Assembly (NCBI GenBank): GCA_029204225.1
Contig: CM055111.1
Span: 48,043,594 to 48,107,593, forward strand
From: Diphasiastrum complanatum
Lineage: Eukaryota; Streptophyta; Lycopodiopsida; Lycopodiales; Lycopodiaceae
Direction of reading: 5' to 3'
DNA: 64,000 nucleotides
Shown: piece by piece, positions 24,621 through 33,789 of the stretch
Layout of the letters: the number at the start of each line of letters is the position of its first letter
Position numbering within the stretch: position 1 is the first letter of the stretch
Notes under the pieces: generated by a model
Databases searched by the model: none
Seen by the model: only the letters and a program-made list of their open reading frames with translations
What the model was told of the DNA's origin: nothing
Made by a program: the position numbers and the translations under genes

Positions 24621-25457
24621 GTAAAATCACTAACTTTGAGGAGTTAGGTACTGAAGACCTTCTGGTCATTTGATCACTCTTTCTCTTCGCATCTCTTACT
24701 TCTTCAAGTCGCTCAGATGTATATATAGCTGTCAAAGGATCTTAGGTTTATTCTAATTATAGTTTAAAAGATCATTAACAACTGTTGAACATGCTCTGTA
24801 GATTATTGAAGCATCATGAAGACATGAAGAAGTACAGGAGGAGCGATCTCCTTTATATGTGTCAGGAGTGTGAAAGATGTGCCACCGTTTTAGCCATAGC
24901 CTATCCGTAGTTCGTCAGTAAGTCGTTCGTCCACTTCGTAGGTGTTGTTTGCTTCCTTTGTTGATGATCGTAAGTGATAACTTACGGTGCTGGACGGTGA
25001 GATAGGTCAACTGCTATTTGTTGACTTCGTTGATGGCCACAAGTTAGTGACTTGCGATGTTTTACGATAATTGACAATGCCTTTGGCTTGTTATCATAAT
25101 GGACCGTAGGCTGAACATTGTAGATGTGTAGACTCATTTCGTAGGTCTTCGTATGTGAGTCCTTGCGGACTTGTTGTGGTTCACTTCATCCGGACCGTAA
25201 CTCTTCGTTTATGAGTCTTTGCGGACTTGTTGCGGAAGTGACCATAGGGAAGACTCTTCGGTTTACTTCGTAAGTAACCGTAAGCCAGACACTTACGATT
25301 CTGGCGGTGAGTCTTCACAATTGTTGATATTGCAGTAACTTGTGGTTTTGCCTATTTGGTCTTTATGTGTATTTCTGCATAATGTTTGAGAGAGGAATTT
25401 CTTTGAGAGATGAAAGAGGGCGAAAGGGATGAGTAGGAGTAAGATTAAACCCCAACA
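24128..25457. mobile_element. solo LTR with 5-bp target duplication
   Basis: 1330-bp insertion starting TGTTGGTGTATG and ending AAACCCCAACA, giving TGTTGG/CCAACA ends. It is flanked by perfect CTTAT duplications at 24123-24127 and 25458-25462. Removing it restores the telomere-like repeat text. No PBS, PPT or coding region lies inside, so a solo LTR from recombination between two LTRs is the simplest reading. A small non-autonomous LTR element is the alternative. It contains a CT microsatellite and a ~66-bp tandem duplication near 25140-25245 ('ccttgcggacttgttg'). Confidence 0.88.
24552..24616. repeat. (CT)n microsatellite inside the solo LTR
   Basis: Pure CT run of about 65 bp within the solo LTR. 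Confidence 0.97.
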
Positions 25458-26074
25458 CTTATCTCGTCTCTCTCTCTTGGCCTTGGCCCTTAATCCTTGC
25501 CCATTAAACTTTGGCCCTTAACCCTTTCCTCTTGGCCCTTAACCCTTAGACTCTTTGCCATTAACCCTTGGTCCTTATCCTTGTTCTTTAATCCATGGCG
25601 CTTAGCCCTTTATTCTTGACCCTTGGCCCTTAGCTCTTATTCCTTATCCCTTAGACCTTGGCCCTTGGACCTTAACTCTTAGCCCTTCGCTCTTAACCCT
25701 TGGTCCTTAATACTTGGCCATTATCCCTTGGTCCTTCGCCGTTGGCCCTTAGCTCTTGTCCCTTAGCTGTTCTCCTTTGGTCCTTGGCCACTGAAACTTA
25801 ACTCGTGGCCCCTCGCTCTTACTCTTTGGTCCTTATCTCCTTTCTCTCTCTTGGCCCTCGCCCTTAGCCCTTGGTCCTTAACCCTTGGCCCTTCGTCCTT
25901 TATCTTGGCCCTTGGCCCTTAACTCTTGGTCTTTAATCCTTAAGGGTGCTTTAATCTTTCTCCCTTAACCCTTAACCATTGGCCTTTCGAATTTCGTCTA
26001 GGCCCTTGGCCTTTCACCATTGTCCCTTAGTGCTTCGCCGTTGGCCCTTAACCCTGGTCCTTAACTGTTGGCCT

Positions 26075-26880
26075 TTAAACCATAGCCCTAAACCCTAAAC
26101 CCTAAATCCTAAATCCTAAGCCCTTGGCCCTATGCCCTAAGCCCCAAATCCTAAGCCTGATGCCATAAGCCCTAAATCATAAACACCTAGTCCTAAACCC
26201 TAAACCCTAAACCCCAAGCCCTTAGCCTTAAACCCTAAATCCTACACCCTTAACTCTTAGCCCTAAACCCTAAATTTTTCTCCCTAAACTCTAAACCCTT
26301 AATTCTGAACCTAAACCGTTAACACTTAATCCTAAATCCTAAGTCCTTAGTCCTAAATTCTAAATCATAAATCCTAAACCCTAAGCCCTTAGCCCTAAAC
26401 CCTAAACCCTAAACCCTTAATTCTAACCTAGCCATAAACATTAAACTCTAAGACCTTAGCCCTAAACCCTAAATTCTAAACCCTAAGCCCTAAGCTCTTA
26501 GCCCTAAATCTTAAACCCTAAGCCCTAGACCCTAAATCCTAACTCTAAACAATAAATCCTAAATCCTAGGCCTTAGCCCTACATTTTAAATCCTAAACCC
26601 TAAAACCCTAAAACCCTAAATTCTAAATCTTAAACCCTAAGCCCTTAATTTTAAACCCTAAACCCTTAGCCCTTTACCCTAAATTCTCAATCCTAAATCC
26701 TAAGCCCTAAGCTCTTAGCCCCTAATCTTAAACCATAAACCCGAAGTCCTAAATCCTAAATCCAAGATCTTAAAACCTTAATCCTAAACCCTAAACCCTA
26801 AACCCTAAACTCTAAACCCAAAATCCTAAATCTTTAACCCTTAGCCCTTAACCCCAAACCCCTAGCCCTAAACTCTAAAT
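26075..26880. repeat. interstitial telomeric repeat core (CCCTAAA)
   Basis: Dense CCCTAAA with CCCTAAG, CCCTTAG and CCTAAAT variants. This matches the common plant telomere unit TTTAGGG read on the other strand. The high variant rate and the flanking non-telomeric DNA on both sides show it is an interstitial array and not a chromosome end. Confidence 0.92.
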
Positions 26881-27060
26881 CCTTCTCCCTTGGCCCTTAC
26901 CCTTTGTTCATTTGTCCTTCGCCATTGGCCTTCATCCTTGCCCTTGTTCCTTAGCCCTTGGTCGTAGTCCTTGTCTCTTAGCCTTTAACCTTGGCCATTG
27001 GACCTTTGGCTCTTGGCCCTTTACCCTTAATCCTTAATCCTTGGTTGTTGCCCCTTAGCA

Positions 27061-27080
27061 TGTGTGTGTGTGTGTGTGTA

Positions 27081-27141
<61 letters not shown>
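27061..27141. repeat. (TG)n then (AG)n microsatellite
   Basis: TG repeats at 27061-27079 run into AG repeats at 27084-27141, immediately after the telomere-like array. Confidence 0.97.
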
Positions 27142-27143
<2 letters not shown>

Positions 27144-27270
27144 CTTTTATGGGGGAGTAAAAAAATCTTTTATAGGTCGACTCCTCAATGTACATGAAAT
27201 GTACATATACATGGGAGGATGCACCCGTCCCATACAAAAAGAAACTTACAATTACAAAGTGTGTCAAAAG

Positions 27271-27302
27271 AGGATGTATGGGTGCACACCCCATACATCC
27301 TC
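27271..27302. repeat. short perfect hairpin
   Basis: Twelve-base arms AGGATGTATGGG and CCCATACATCCT are separated by about 7-8 bases. Related words (GGGAGG, TGCACCC) recur at 27210-27230 and 27360-27400, suggesting an imperfectly repeated, foldback-rich segment. Function unknown. Confidence 0.7.
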
Positions 27303-28259
27303 TAACCTCATGCATATACACAAATTGTTGTATATATTATAATATATATGTTAAAGGTGTGTGGGAGGTGTCCACCCGCCGTGATGGGAGGAGCCTCCCA
27401 TATTTAAAAAAAAATAAAAAATAAAAAGAAGAGAAAAAACAAATTTTTTGGAGAAAAAAAAATTTGTTTTTTGTTTTTGTTTTTTTTTCCAGGAGGCTTT
27501 ACTCGCCACAACGGGTGGAGCTGCCACATCCCAAAAATAGTTTAAAACTTTTAAGAAAGTCCAAAATCAATTGAGACAGTGTTATGTATTTGTTGATTTT
27601 TTTCAAATGAAAATGTTTGTAGAACACCTACTTTATTTGTTTATAAGGAAGTACCAAATAATACTCTTTCAGATCTGATGGATATAGGTTTGGATTGTGA
27701 GACAATCGAAAAAATTGAATGTAGAATTAAAAAAATATTCTATGACCTTCCATTATCATATTGAGAAACAAATGCTTAGTCTTACATCTAGTTAGTAGAG
27801 ATGAAAAAGAATAAGTGGAGCTTGGATGCCACTAGATCAAGACCTTGAAATGGATGGTCAAACAAATAAAAAAGTTGTTCACATTATCTAGTGAAGATAT
27901 TATAACTATGATTGAAGTGGAGGACCATTGGAGCCTAAACCATATCAGACAAGAGTTGGTCCTAATGCACAGTGAAATTCTACCTGACTAGAGTCAAATT
28001 CATCATAAATGAAAAACTGGTAACATTTTCTTGTCATTTGTGTGAAGAAATATCAAGTCAATAAGATCCAATATGTCCCTTAGATCTTTGGTTATGAATG
28101 ACAACACATCTAGCACCATTGACAATGTAGAAATCTAACATCAACTACACATAAGTGAGGTAAACTCAACAAGATCTTGATCAAAAATCAAATATATGAT
28201 AAAATGAAGTTGTTGTCCGTACAATAACAATAAGGTACTGTATTTCACACGAGTGGATT
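27303..28259. other. no supported gene
   Basis: AT-rich with A/T homopolymer stretches near 27410-27490. No coding region or repeat recognised beyond these. Confidence 0.5.
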
Positions 28260-28273
28260 CATTACACAACTTA

Positions 28274-28361
28274 ACCCAAGGGAGTTGGCTCAATTGGTTA
28301 ACGCTTGACATCCAAAGTTTCTTTGGTCTCAAGTTCGAGCCTTCCATTGGAAACCAAGAAG
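28274..28361 (+). mobile_element. minimal tRNA-derived retroposon with 14-bp target duplication
   Basis: An 88-bp insertion is flanked by a perfect 14-bp direct repeat CATTACACAACTTA (28260-28273 and 28362-28375). It contains a pol III box A-like TGGCTCAATTGG and, about 45 bp later, a box B-like AAGTTCGAGCC, so it is tRNA-like end to end. There is no recognisable body or tail. It is inserted in an LTR-like sequence. It may be a retroposed tRNA or a minimal SINE. Confidence 0.72.
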
Positions 28362-28375
28362 CATTACACAACTTA

Positions 28376-28721
28376 CAATAGCATTCTACACACAAGATTG
28401 CAAGATATCAACACTATAATAAAAAAATGGATATATAAACCAAAAGAGAACTCATGTATAAGCACGAACGAGATGTGAGAGAGAGATAATCTCTCTTTCC
28501 ATGCTTGTACACTATTTATAACAGGTCCATGCCCTATTTGGATATCCTTCTCCAATCTTATCAACAATAGAAAACTTCTAGATCTATTCCAAGCCCTGGA
28601 TGTAAATGGACTAGATTCAATGTATCAAACATTCAAATTGTTTATCTCTAAGTTTAAAATGCATATTGGCCTAAATTGCCAAATGAACTAAACATGACTA
28701 AACTAGTTGATATTTCTCACA
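28376..28721 (-). repeat. LTR-like sequence, minus strand
   Basis: On the minus strand a purine-rich AAGAGGGAG (28730-28722) is followed by TGTGAGAAATATC, as expected for PPT plus LTR start. A TATA-like TTATAAATA lies about 200 bp downstream (28520-28513). The LTR end could not be fixed because the tRNA-like insertion lies nearby. Confidence 0.5.
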
Positions 28722-29425
28722 CTCCCTCTTCAACTAGTTTTAGCATAGTTTTGACCATACTACTTTGATCCAACTTTAGAATGATCTCCATCCTAAGTAT
28801 AGATCTCCTTTCTAAGGTTCTAAAGTAGCTTCCATAATTGATATAGAGAATAGTGTCGAAATTGGATGCTTCACTATTTCTTACATCAATTTTACACATC
28901 AAGATGTAACTAGAACATGAAGAACCAAATAGAATGTAAATGAAATGAATCCACCATGCTTCCAACTCTGAACTCTCTGAAAAATAACAGCAAGCAAACA
29001 ACGAATTTGAGTAATAAACAAATGCTTTAATGTTTACTCCATCTTTGTCCTTTCTTGATATCTCTCCTCCATAAAACTCCATGAAAACCATCAAATCTTG
29101 GAAATCCATGAGTAAGAGAGTACAACAATGATGCTAATCCAGCTCCATATGACTCCATATAACTAGTTGGTAGCACTAGTCATTTTTCAAGATCGACTTG
29201 ACACAAGAAAATGACCATAGATTCACCAAAAATTGACAATCTCCAAGCATTGGCACCACATAGTTCAAACCTTGAGAACTTAGGCATGAAGGAGTGATAT
29301 AATGAACCTCCATTAGCTACATTTCCATCATCAAAACCAACACAGGAATCTAGTACAACTCCATCAAAATGATGCAAACCAATGTAACTAGTTTTACCAT
29401 ATCTTGACAATTTGCACTCATTCAC
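28717..29425 (-). pseudogene. unidentified retroelement-associated coding remnant
   Basis: Two minus-strand open segments: 29425-29180 (81 codons) and 29109-28717 (130 codons). The second ends exactly at the PPT/LTR-like junction, so it lies where the 3' end of an LTR element's coding or 3' untranslated region would be. Its C-terminal half ('CKIDVRNSEASNFDTILYIN') resembles a segment of the minus-strand ORF at 45962-45696 ('CKIDITDNEAIYMDTNLYIN'), which argues that the similarity is ancestral and possibly once coding. No catalytic motif or known domain is recognised. Confidence 0.4.
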
Positions 29426-29459
29426 ATGAACATGAGATAGAAGCAGTAAAGTAAACTCG

Positions 29460-29462
<3 letters not shown>

Positions 29463-29508
<46 letters not shown>
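29463..29508. repeat. (AG)n microsatellite
   Basis: AG run of about 46 bp with one interruption. Confidence 0.96.
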
Positions 29509-29510
29509 TT

Positions 29511-31670
29511 AGGGTTAGATGATTGTAAAAACCACCAGGAAGGCTACCAAGACGAGGACATGATCAACACACAAAGAGACTAGTGGGAGCCAAACCACCC
29601 ATCCAACTCAGATTTGCAATTATTCAGAATTGCGAATTTTTAGCAGTGCAAGGCCTGAGTTTACCTCACTAGATAAGCTATTCCCAATTTACCTCACTGG
29701 ATAAGCTATTCTGTTTGAACCTGAAAATTTTATAGGAAAGCATAATAGAAATCTTGAATTAGGAATCGTATTGCATGTTGTTGAAATTCCTAGAAAAGCT
29801 TTCTATTCCAGGGATTGGAAATCTTGATTTTGAGAGAGGTAGCTCAGTAGTAGAGACAGAGTCTGGAATTGGCAACCTGTTTTGCCACGTTTATCTGTGC
29901 ATTAGCCACAAGGAAACAAGTTATTGTTTGTATCAGTCTTGTTCTTCGAACTCACCCTTCCAAAATATTAGATCTCTGAAAGACCGTCGTTCAGTTGTTT
30001 TCTACATAAATCAGTTGAGTTAGGTTTTCCTGGGATTGACAACGATGGTAGACGAACTATAGCCATATAATATTTCCTCCTTGTTTGTACTTGAATGCTA
30101 AAAAAAAATCTGTTGGGGATTGATATTGACAGAAGACGGCTGTGTGAGTGTTGGTTGTTGGCCGATTCGGAGGGCTGAGGAATTGATGGATCAGTTTCTA
30201 AAAGCGCCAGTTGAATCCCCAGTAATCTAGCTTGAATATCCGTAGGTCGTTTTCGCTGTGGAAACTGTTGCAGATTCGAAAACTGGTGCTTAACTAATGG
30301 AAAACAAAGCGCTCCTTCCCTGAAATCACCTGCAGAAAAACAAGGAAGTTTGTCTCTAACTGGAATCCCTGTTTGGTTAGGAAGGGTAGTGCGTAATTTT
30401 TCAGACAGCTGATTCTATGCATCACGGGCTGTCGCGTTCATCTCTCGTTTTTTTTTCATGCCTTTTTTTGGGAACCTCTTTAGGATTGTTGGCCTTAATT
30501 ATGTAAATATGTTTTTTTTTCCCTTTTGGATGTGAAGAAACCGGGCTGTTGGAATTCATGCAAGGGTTAAAAGTGGGCCAATCTGGAGATTCCATGGCTC
30601 TCAGTATGTATTGGGGTTACATGTCGTTAAGCTCAGAGCCTTTTGAACCTCGGTCCAGTTGTAACCATGTTGAAAATGGTAGTCGATTCGGAAATGGGTG
30701 ATTTTTAGTAAATCTACCTAAATTGATGTTGAGAATGGGATACCGATTGTCCAGTTTTTAAGGAGAGAACTTGGCTGAAAGAATAATTTTCCTTAGGCTA
30801 AATTCTAACTCTCAGACTATGAACTAGGTTCATGGATTTAGGTTTGACGGCAAATTATTAGTTTTTCCAACATTTCCCAAGCAGGTACCCAGTAGTAGGA
30901 ATTTTTTGGGTTCTTGGAAACATGCTTTTTAAACATTTTCAACGCTCGAGTAAGGTTACTCCCAAAAAATTGAGTTGAATTTACTCGTTCAAGGTGAAAT
31001 TTAGTTGAACTAATGGATTAAGTCATAAATTATGGTTGAAGAGAGGTAACTTCTTTATTCGACAAAATGGATTTTTGTTGAATACAGTAAGAGAAGTATC
31101 GGAATCCAAATTTTGTGGATTTTTCATCTTGGCCTTTTTCTTTTGGCAAAAAGCCCCTCTCGCCGATGGATGCATTAGTACCCAAGAGGCCTTATGATTT
31201 TCACGGACAATCCAGTTGCCATCGTCTTTCTTCTCATTATAAAACATTGCAGAGTAGATCAAGGATCTTGGTCTCCTTCTCACCGCCATAGCTAGAAAAG
31301 TCTCACATTTGAATCTATCAATATGAGAGTCGAGGGCATAATAGGCGCTAAAGCATTATAGTTTCATGCTTTGTTGCAATAATTGCTATTTCCAAGTCCC
31401 AAGATAACTTTAAGTTGAGGTTAACTCAAGCAGTTTAGTACAACCATGAGCCACACATGCCAGCCAATAGTATGTTTCCAATCTACCAGACCGGAAATTC
31501 AAATCGTCCCAAATATTAATTGTGTTTTCCGGCTCAGGCGTGTTATGTTACATAGAAGCCACTATGTCAAGAAATGATTGGGCCAAATGGAAGTTCATGG
31601 CCCTTTTGCCTTACGTATTTTTGTCTCTCATATTGAGCTCCTTGTCACGAAAAAACCAAATATCGTAGAG
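29511..31670. other. no supported gene
   Basis: Contains a 28-bp tandem doublet near 29660-29715 ('tttacctcacta/tggataagctatt'). A minus-strand 88-codon ORF (31289-31023, 'MAVRRRPRSLIYSAMFYNEK') has no recognised domain and no codon or context support. The remainder shows nothing identifiable. Confidence 0.4.
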
Positions 31671-31673
31671 AGG

Positions 31674-32049
31674 TCTATGATTCTAGTCATGGCATCATAC
31701 TTTTAAAGTCTAAAAGTTAATAGGACCTCTCTCTCTCTCTCTCTCTCTCATATATCTTGAGTGATTGTTCCTGACTATTATCATGTTCATGGTAAGAGTC
31801 TCTTCTATAGAAGTATATGATTCTAGTCATGGTGTCATACTTTGAAAGTCTAAATGTCTATTACTCTAGTCGTGGCATCGTACTCTCAAAGTCTAAAAGT
31901 TATTATGATTCTAGTCATGGCATCGTACTTTGAAAGTCTAAAAGTTATTTTAATTCTAGTCGTGGCATCATACTTTCAAAGTCTAAAAGTTATTAGTATG
32001 ATGCCATAATAACTTTTAGACTTTGAAAGTATGATGCAATGATTAGAAT
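31674..32049. repeat. tandem ~50-bp units ending in a long foldback
   Basis: About five direct copies of 'gattctagtcrtggcatc..actttsaaagtctaaaagt' occur between 31680 and 31995. They are followed by an inverted copy, so that 31953-31995 and 32007-32049 form ~43-base arms around an 11-base spacer with few mismatches. A CT run sits at 31736-31749. Related single units occur near 19535, 19570 and 20070. Confidence 0.85.
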
Positions 32050-32640
32050 CAGAGTTTTGACAATCTGCAAGTAATTCTTTTGTGAGTTTCATTTTACCCA
32101 TGGTTCGTCGATTATGTAGCACATGGCATGCCATGTAATATTAACTTCATTTTATTTGTAACCACAAGAAGATGCTAACTAGATGCAAAAATTTCAATGT
32201 ATTTCAATGTAAGACAACTTTGGAAGTGACATTGTTTGTCTCCACTCTTTACTACTAATAATTCTCTCACTCTTGATAGGTGTCATGACAATCTCTAGCA
32301 TGTCTTTCTTCTATGGTATTGTGTCCACTTTCCTTTTTTTACTTTTTAGCTATGTATTAAATTTGGCTTTTCATTTTCCAATAACACAAATGGCTTGGAT
32401 GCCATAGCTTGAGCCACTATATCATGTGAATCATTCACAACCATTCAACTTTCTCATGTAAAACAAATTATAGAGTCTATGTGATAATGGGAGTACCAAA
32501 TTGTGTTATATGTGACAATTCATGTATCTAACCATCATTGTCATGAACAATATCTACTTTTAAGGTATTTCATCGTATTTTGGTGGATACATTATAGGTT
32601 TTATAATATAAAAATAGTATTTTGACACATCTGAGAACCA
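32050..32640. other. no supported gene
   Basis: AT-rich, no ORF of note, no repeat recognised. Confidence 0.45.
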
Positions 32641-33210
32641 AATTTTGAGTAAAAACATTATTTCAAAATATTTTTTTCAGCTTCCAAACATAGCACACCG
32701 GTGTGCTTAGTAAATCAGCTAGATTTTTTTTTTTTGGCAACCTTCAAAGAGAGCACGCGGGGGTGCTAAATGAAACAAGATTTTTTTTTTGTTTTAGCGG
32801 CGAAATTAGCTAGATATCATATGCCAAGAAAATAGAGATGTTTTATAGCTAGATATCTCTTTTGTAGCAAACTATGTTTTTCTCAGCTTGTACTAATGTC
32901 ATTGATGATGTTGAACTTGAAATTGTAAATATGCCTTACAAGAAAATTGAACATTGACTCCAATTCTCATAATATTTAGGTTTAATGTTTGATAAAACAA
33001 TGGAGGTGTCTTCCAAAGTATGCTCAATGTATCTAAATAATTTATTGTACAACTATTATTGGATTTTATACTGGGCTACAAAAACATGCTTCTCATGGAA
33101 TTATCTTTTGTGTAAGTATCATTGAATTTTACACACAACGTTTTTTTTTTTAATGAGATTTCAAATTTTTGTTGAAAATGTGTGATCACTTTTTTTTAGA
33201 CATTATCCTT
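32640..33210. repeat. dispersed repeat, partner of 18215-18690
   Basis: 32815-33210 is an inverted, well-conserved counterpart of 18220-18605. Upstream, 32675-32790 contains two diverged copies of a 'ctt(c)caaagatagcacaccggtgtgct'-like segment, the first matching 19745-19790 directly. Poly-T tracts border the copies. Confidence 0.8.
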
Positions 33211-33254
33211 TTTGTGTGCCCATGTTTTTGAAAACATACAAAAACGTCCATCGC

Positions 33255-33440
33255 AACGCGGTACTTGGGTAAAGTGGTTGACTGCGACTAGCATGGCGTA
33301 GGCACGAATCCCAGCCGCTACGTAGTGACATTGTAAGGAGCTTGCTCTGATCTTGGCATTGCGCAAATGGCGTGGTCAGGCTGTATATATTGTATATAAC
33401 CCACTAGTGGTGTAATTCTGCATGTTGCTGCTATATTACA
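33255..33440 (+). mobile_element. tRNA-derived SINE candidate
   Basis: A tRNA-like head has box A-like TTGGGTAAAGTGGTTGACTG and box B-like GGCACGAATCCCAG, with complementary GCGG/CCGC ends. It is followed by about 120 bp of body. A target duplication and tail were not found, so the 3' end is approximate. Family unknown. Confidence 0.4.
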
Positions 33441-33705
33441 TTGAAGCACAACAAATAACAATTACAACCAGAATGACGGCGTAACTGGGAGGCTCAAAGT
33501 CATTTGTTTTCATATAGAGTGTGTTGGGATGATCCATTTATAGATTGCATCCATCTATTAATTACAATAAATGTTTGTCATCTAATTAGGCAAGTCGTTG
33601 TATTTGGAAGTATTTGGCTTGTGATGACAACTGTACAAGCATTTTCGGAAAGTGGTTGGAATCGTTCCTCTTTGAAAATAGACTACCTTTGGGATTGTTC
33701 TCTCT

Positions 33706-33785
33706 CTTCTCATTTTTGCGAAAAAGCGGTAGATCTTCACATTTTTGCGAAAAAGTCGAAGGTCTTCGCATTTTTGCAAAAAAAC
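33706..33785. repeat. 29-bp tandem repeat, three units
   Basis: Three successive units of the form 'tcttcNcatttttgcgaaaaag', each with an internal inverted repeat (ATTTTTGCGAAAAA). Overlaps the 3' end of the minus-strand copia remnant. Confidence 0.8.
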
Positions 33786-33789
33786 CTTG

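Larger units (their letters stand above)
23845..27058. repeat. degenerate telomere-like repeats, C-rich strand (interrupted)
   Basis: Runs of CCCTTAA, CCCTTGG, CCCTTAG and CCCTAAA-type units fill 23845-24122 and 25470-27058, split by a solo LTR (24128-25457). Unit composition drifts from CCCTTGG/CCCTTAA in the outer parts to near-canonical CCCTAAA in the middle (26075-26880). The strand bias is the reverse of the 20395-20925 array. Confidence 0.85.

Noticed and set aside
24128-25457. DNA transposon with TGTTGG/CCAACA inverted ends
   Set aside because: The TG...CA ends with a 5-bp duplication and the absence of a transposase or subterminal repeats fit a solo LTR better.
26075-26880. True telomere (chromosome end)
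   Set aside because: Unrelated sequence continues for tens of kb on both sides and the units are highly variable.
23845-27058. Possible rRNA or centromeric satellite
   Set aside because: Units are 6-8 bp telomere-like words; no conserved rRNA sequence or long monomer is present.
28717-29425. Envelope-like third ORF of a retrovirus-like element
   Set aside because: No signal peptide, transmembrane anchor or other envelope feature could be shown; only position near an LTR.
29836-29953. tRNA-like box A (GGTAGCTCAGTAGTAGAG) and box B-like TTCTTCGAACTC
   Set aside because: The boxes are about 105 bp apart, too far for a tRNA or typical SINE head, and no flanking repeat was found.
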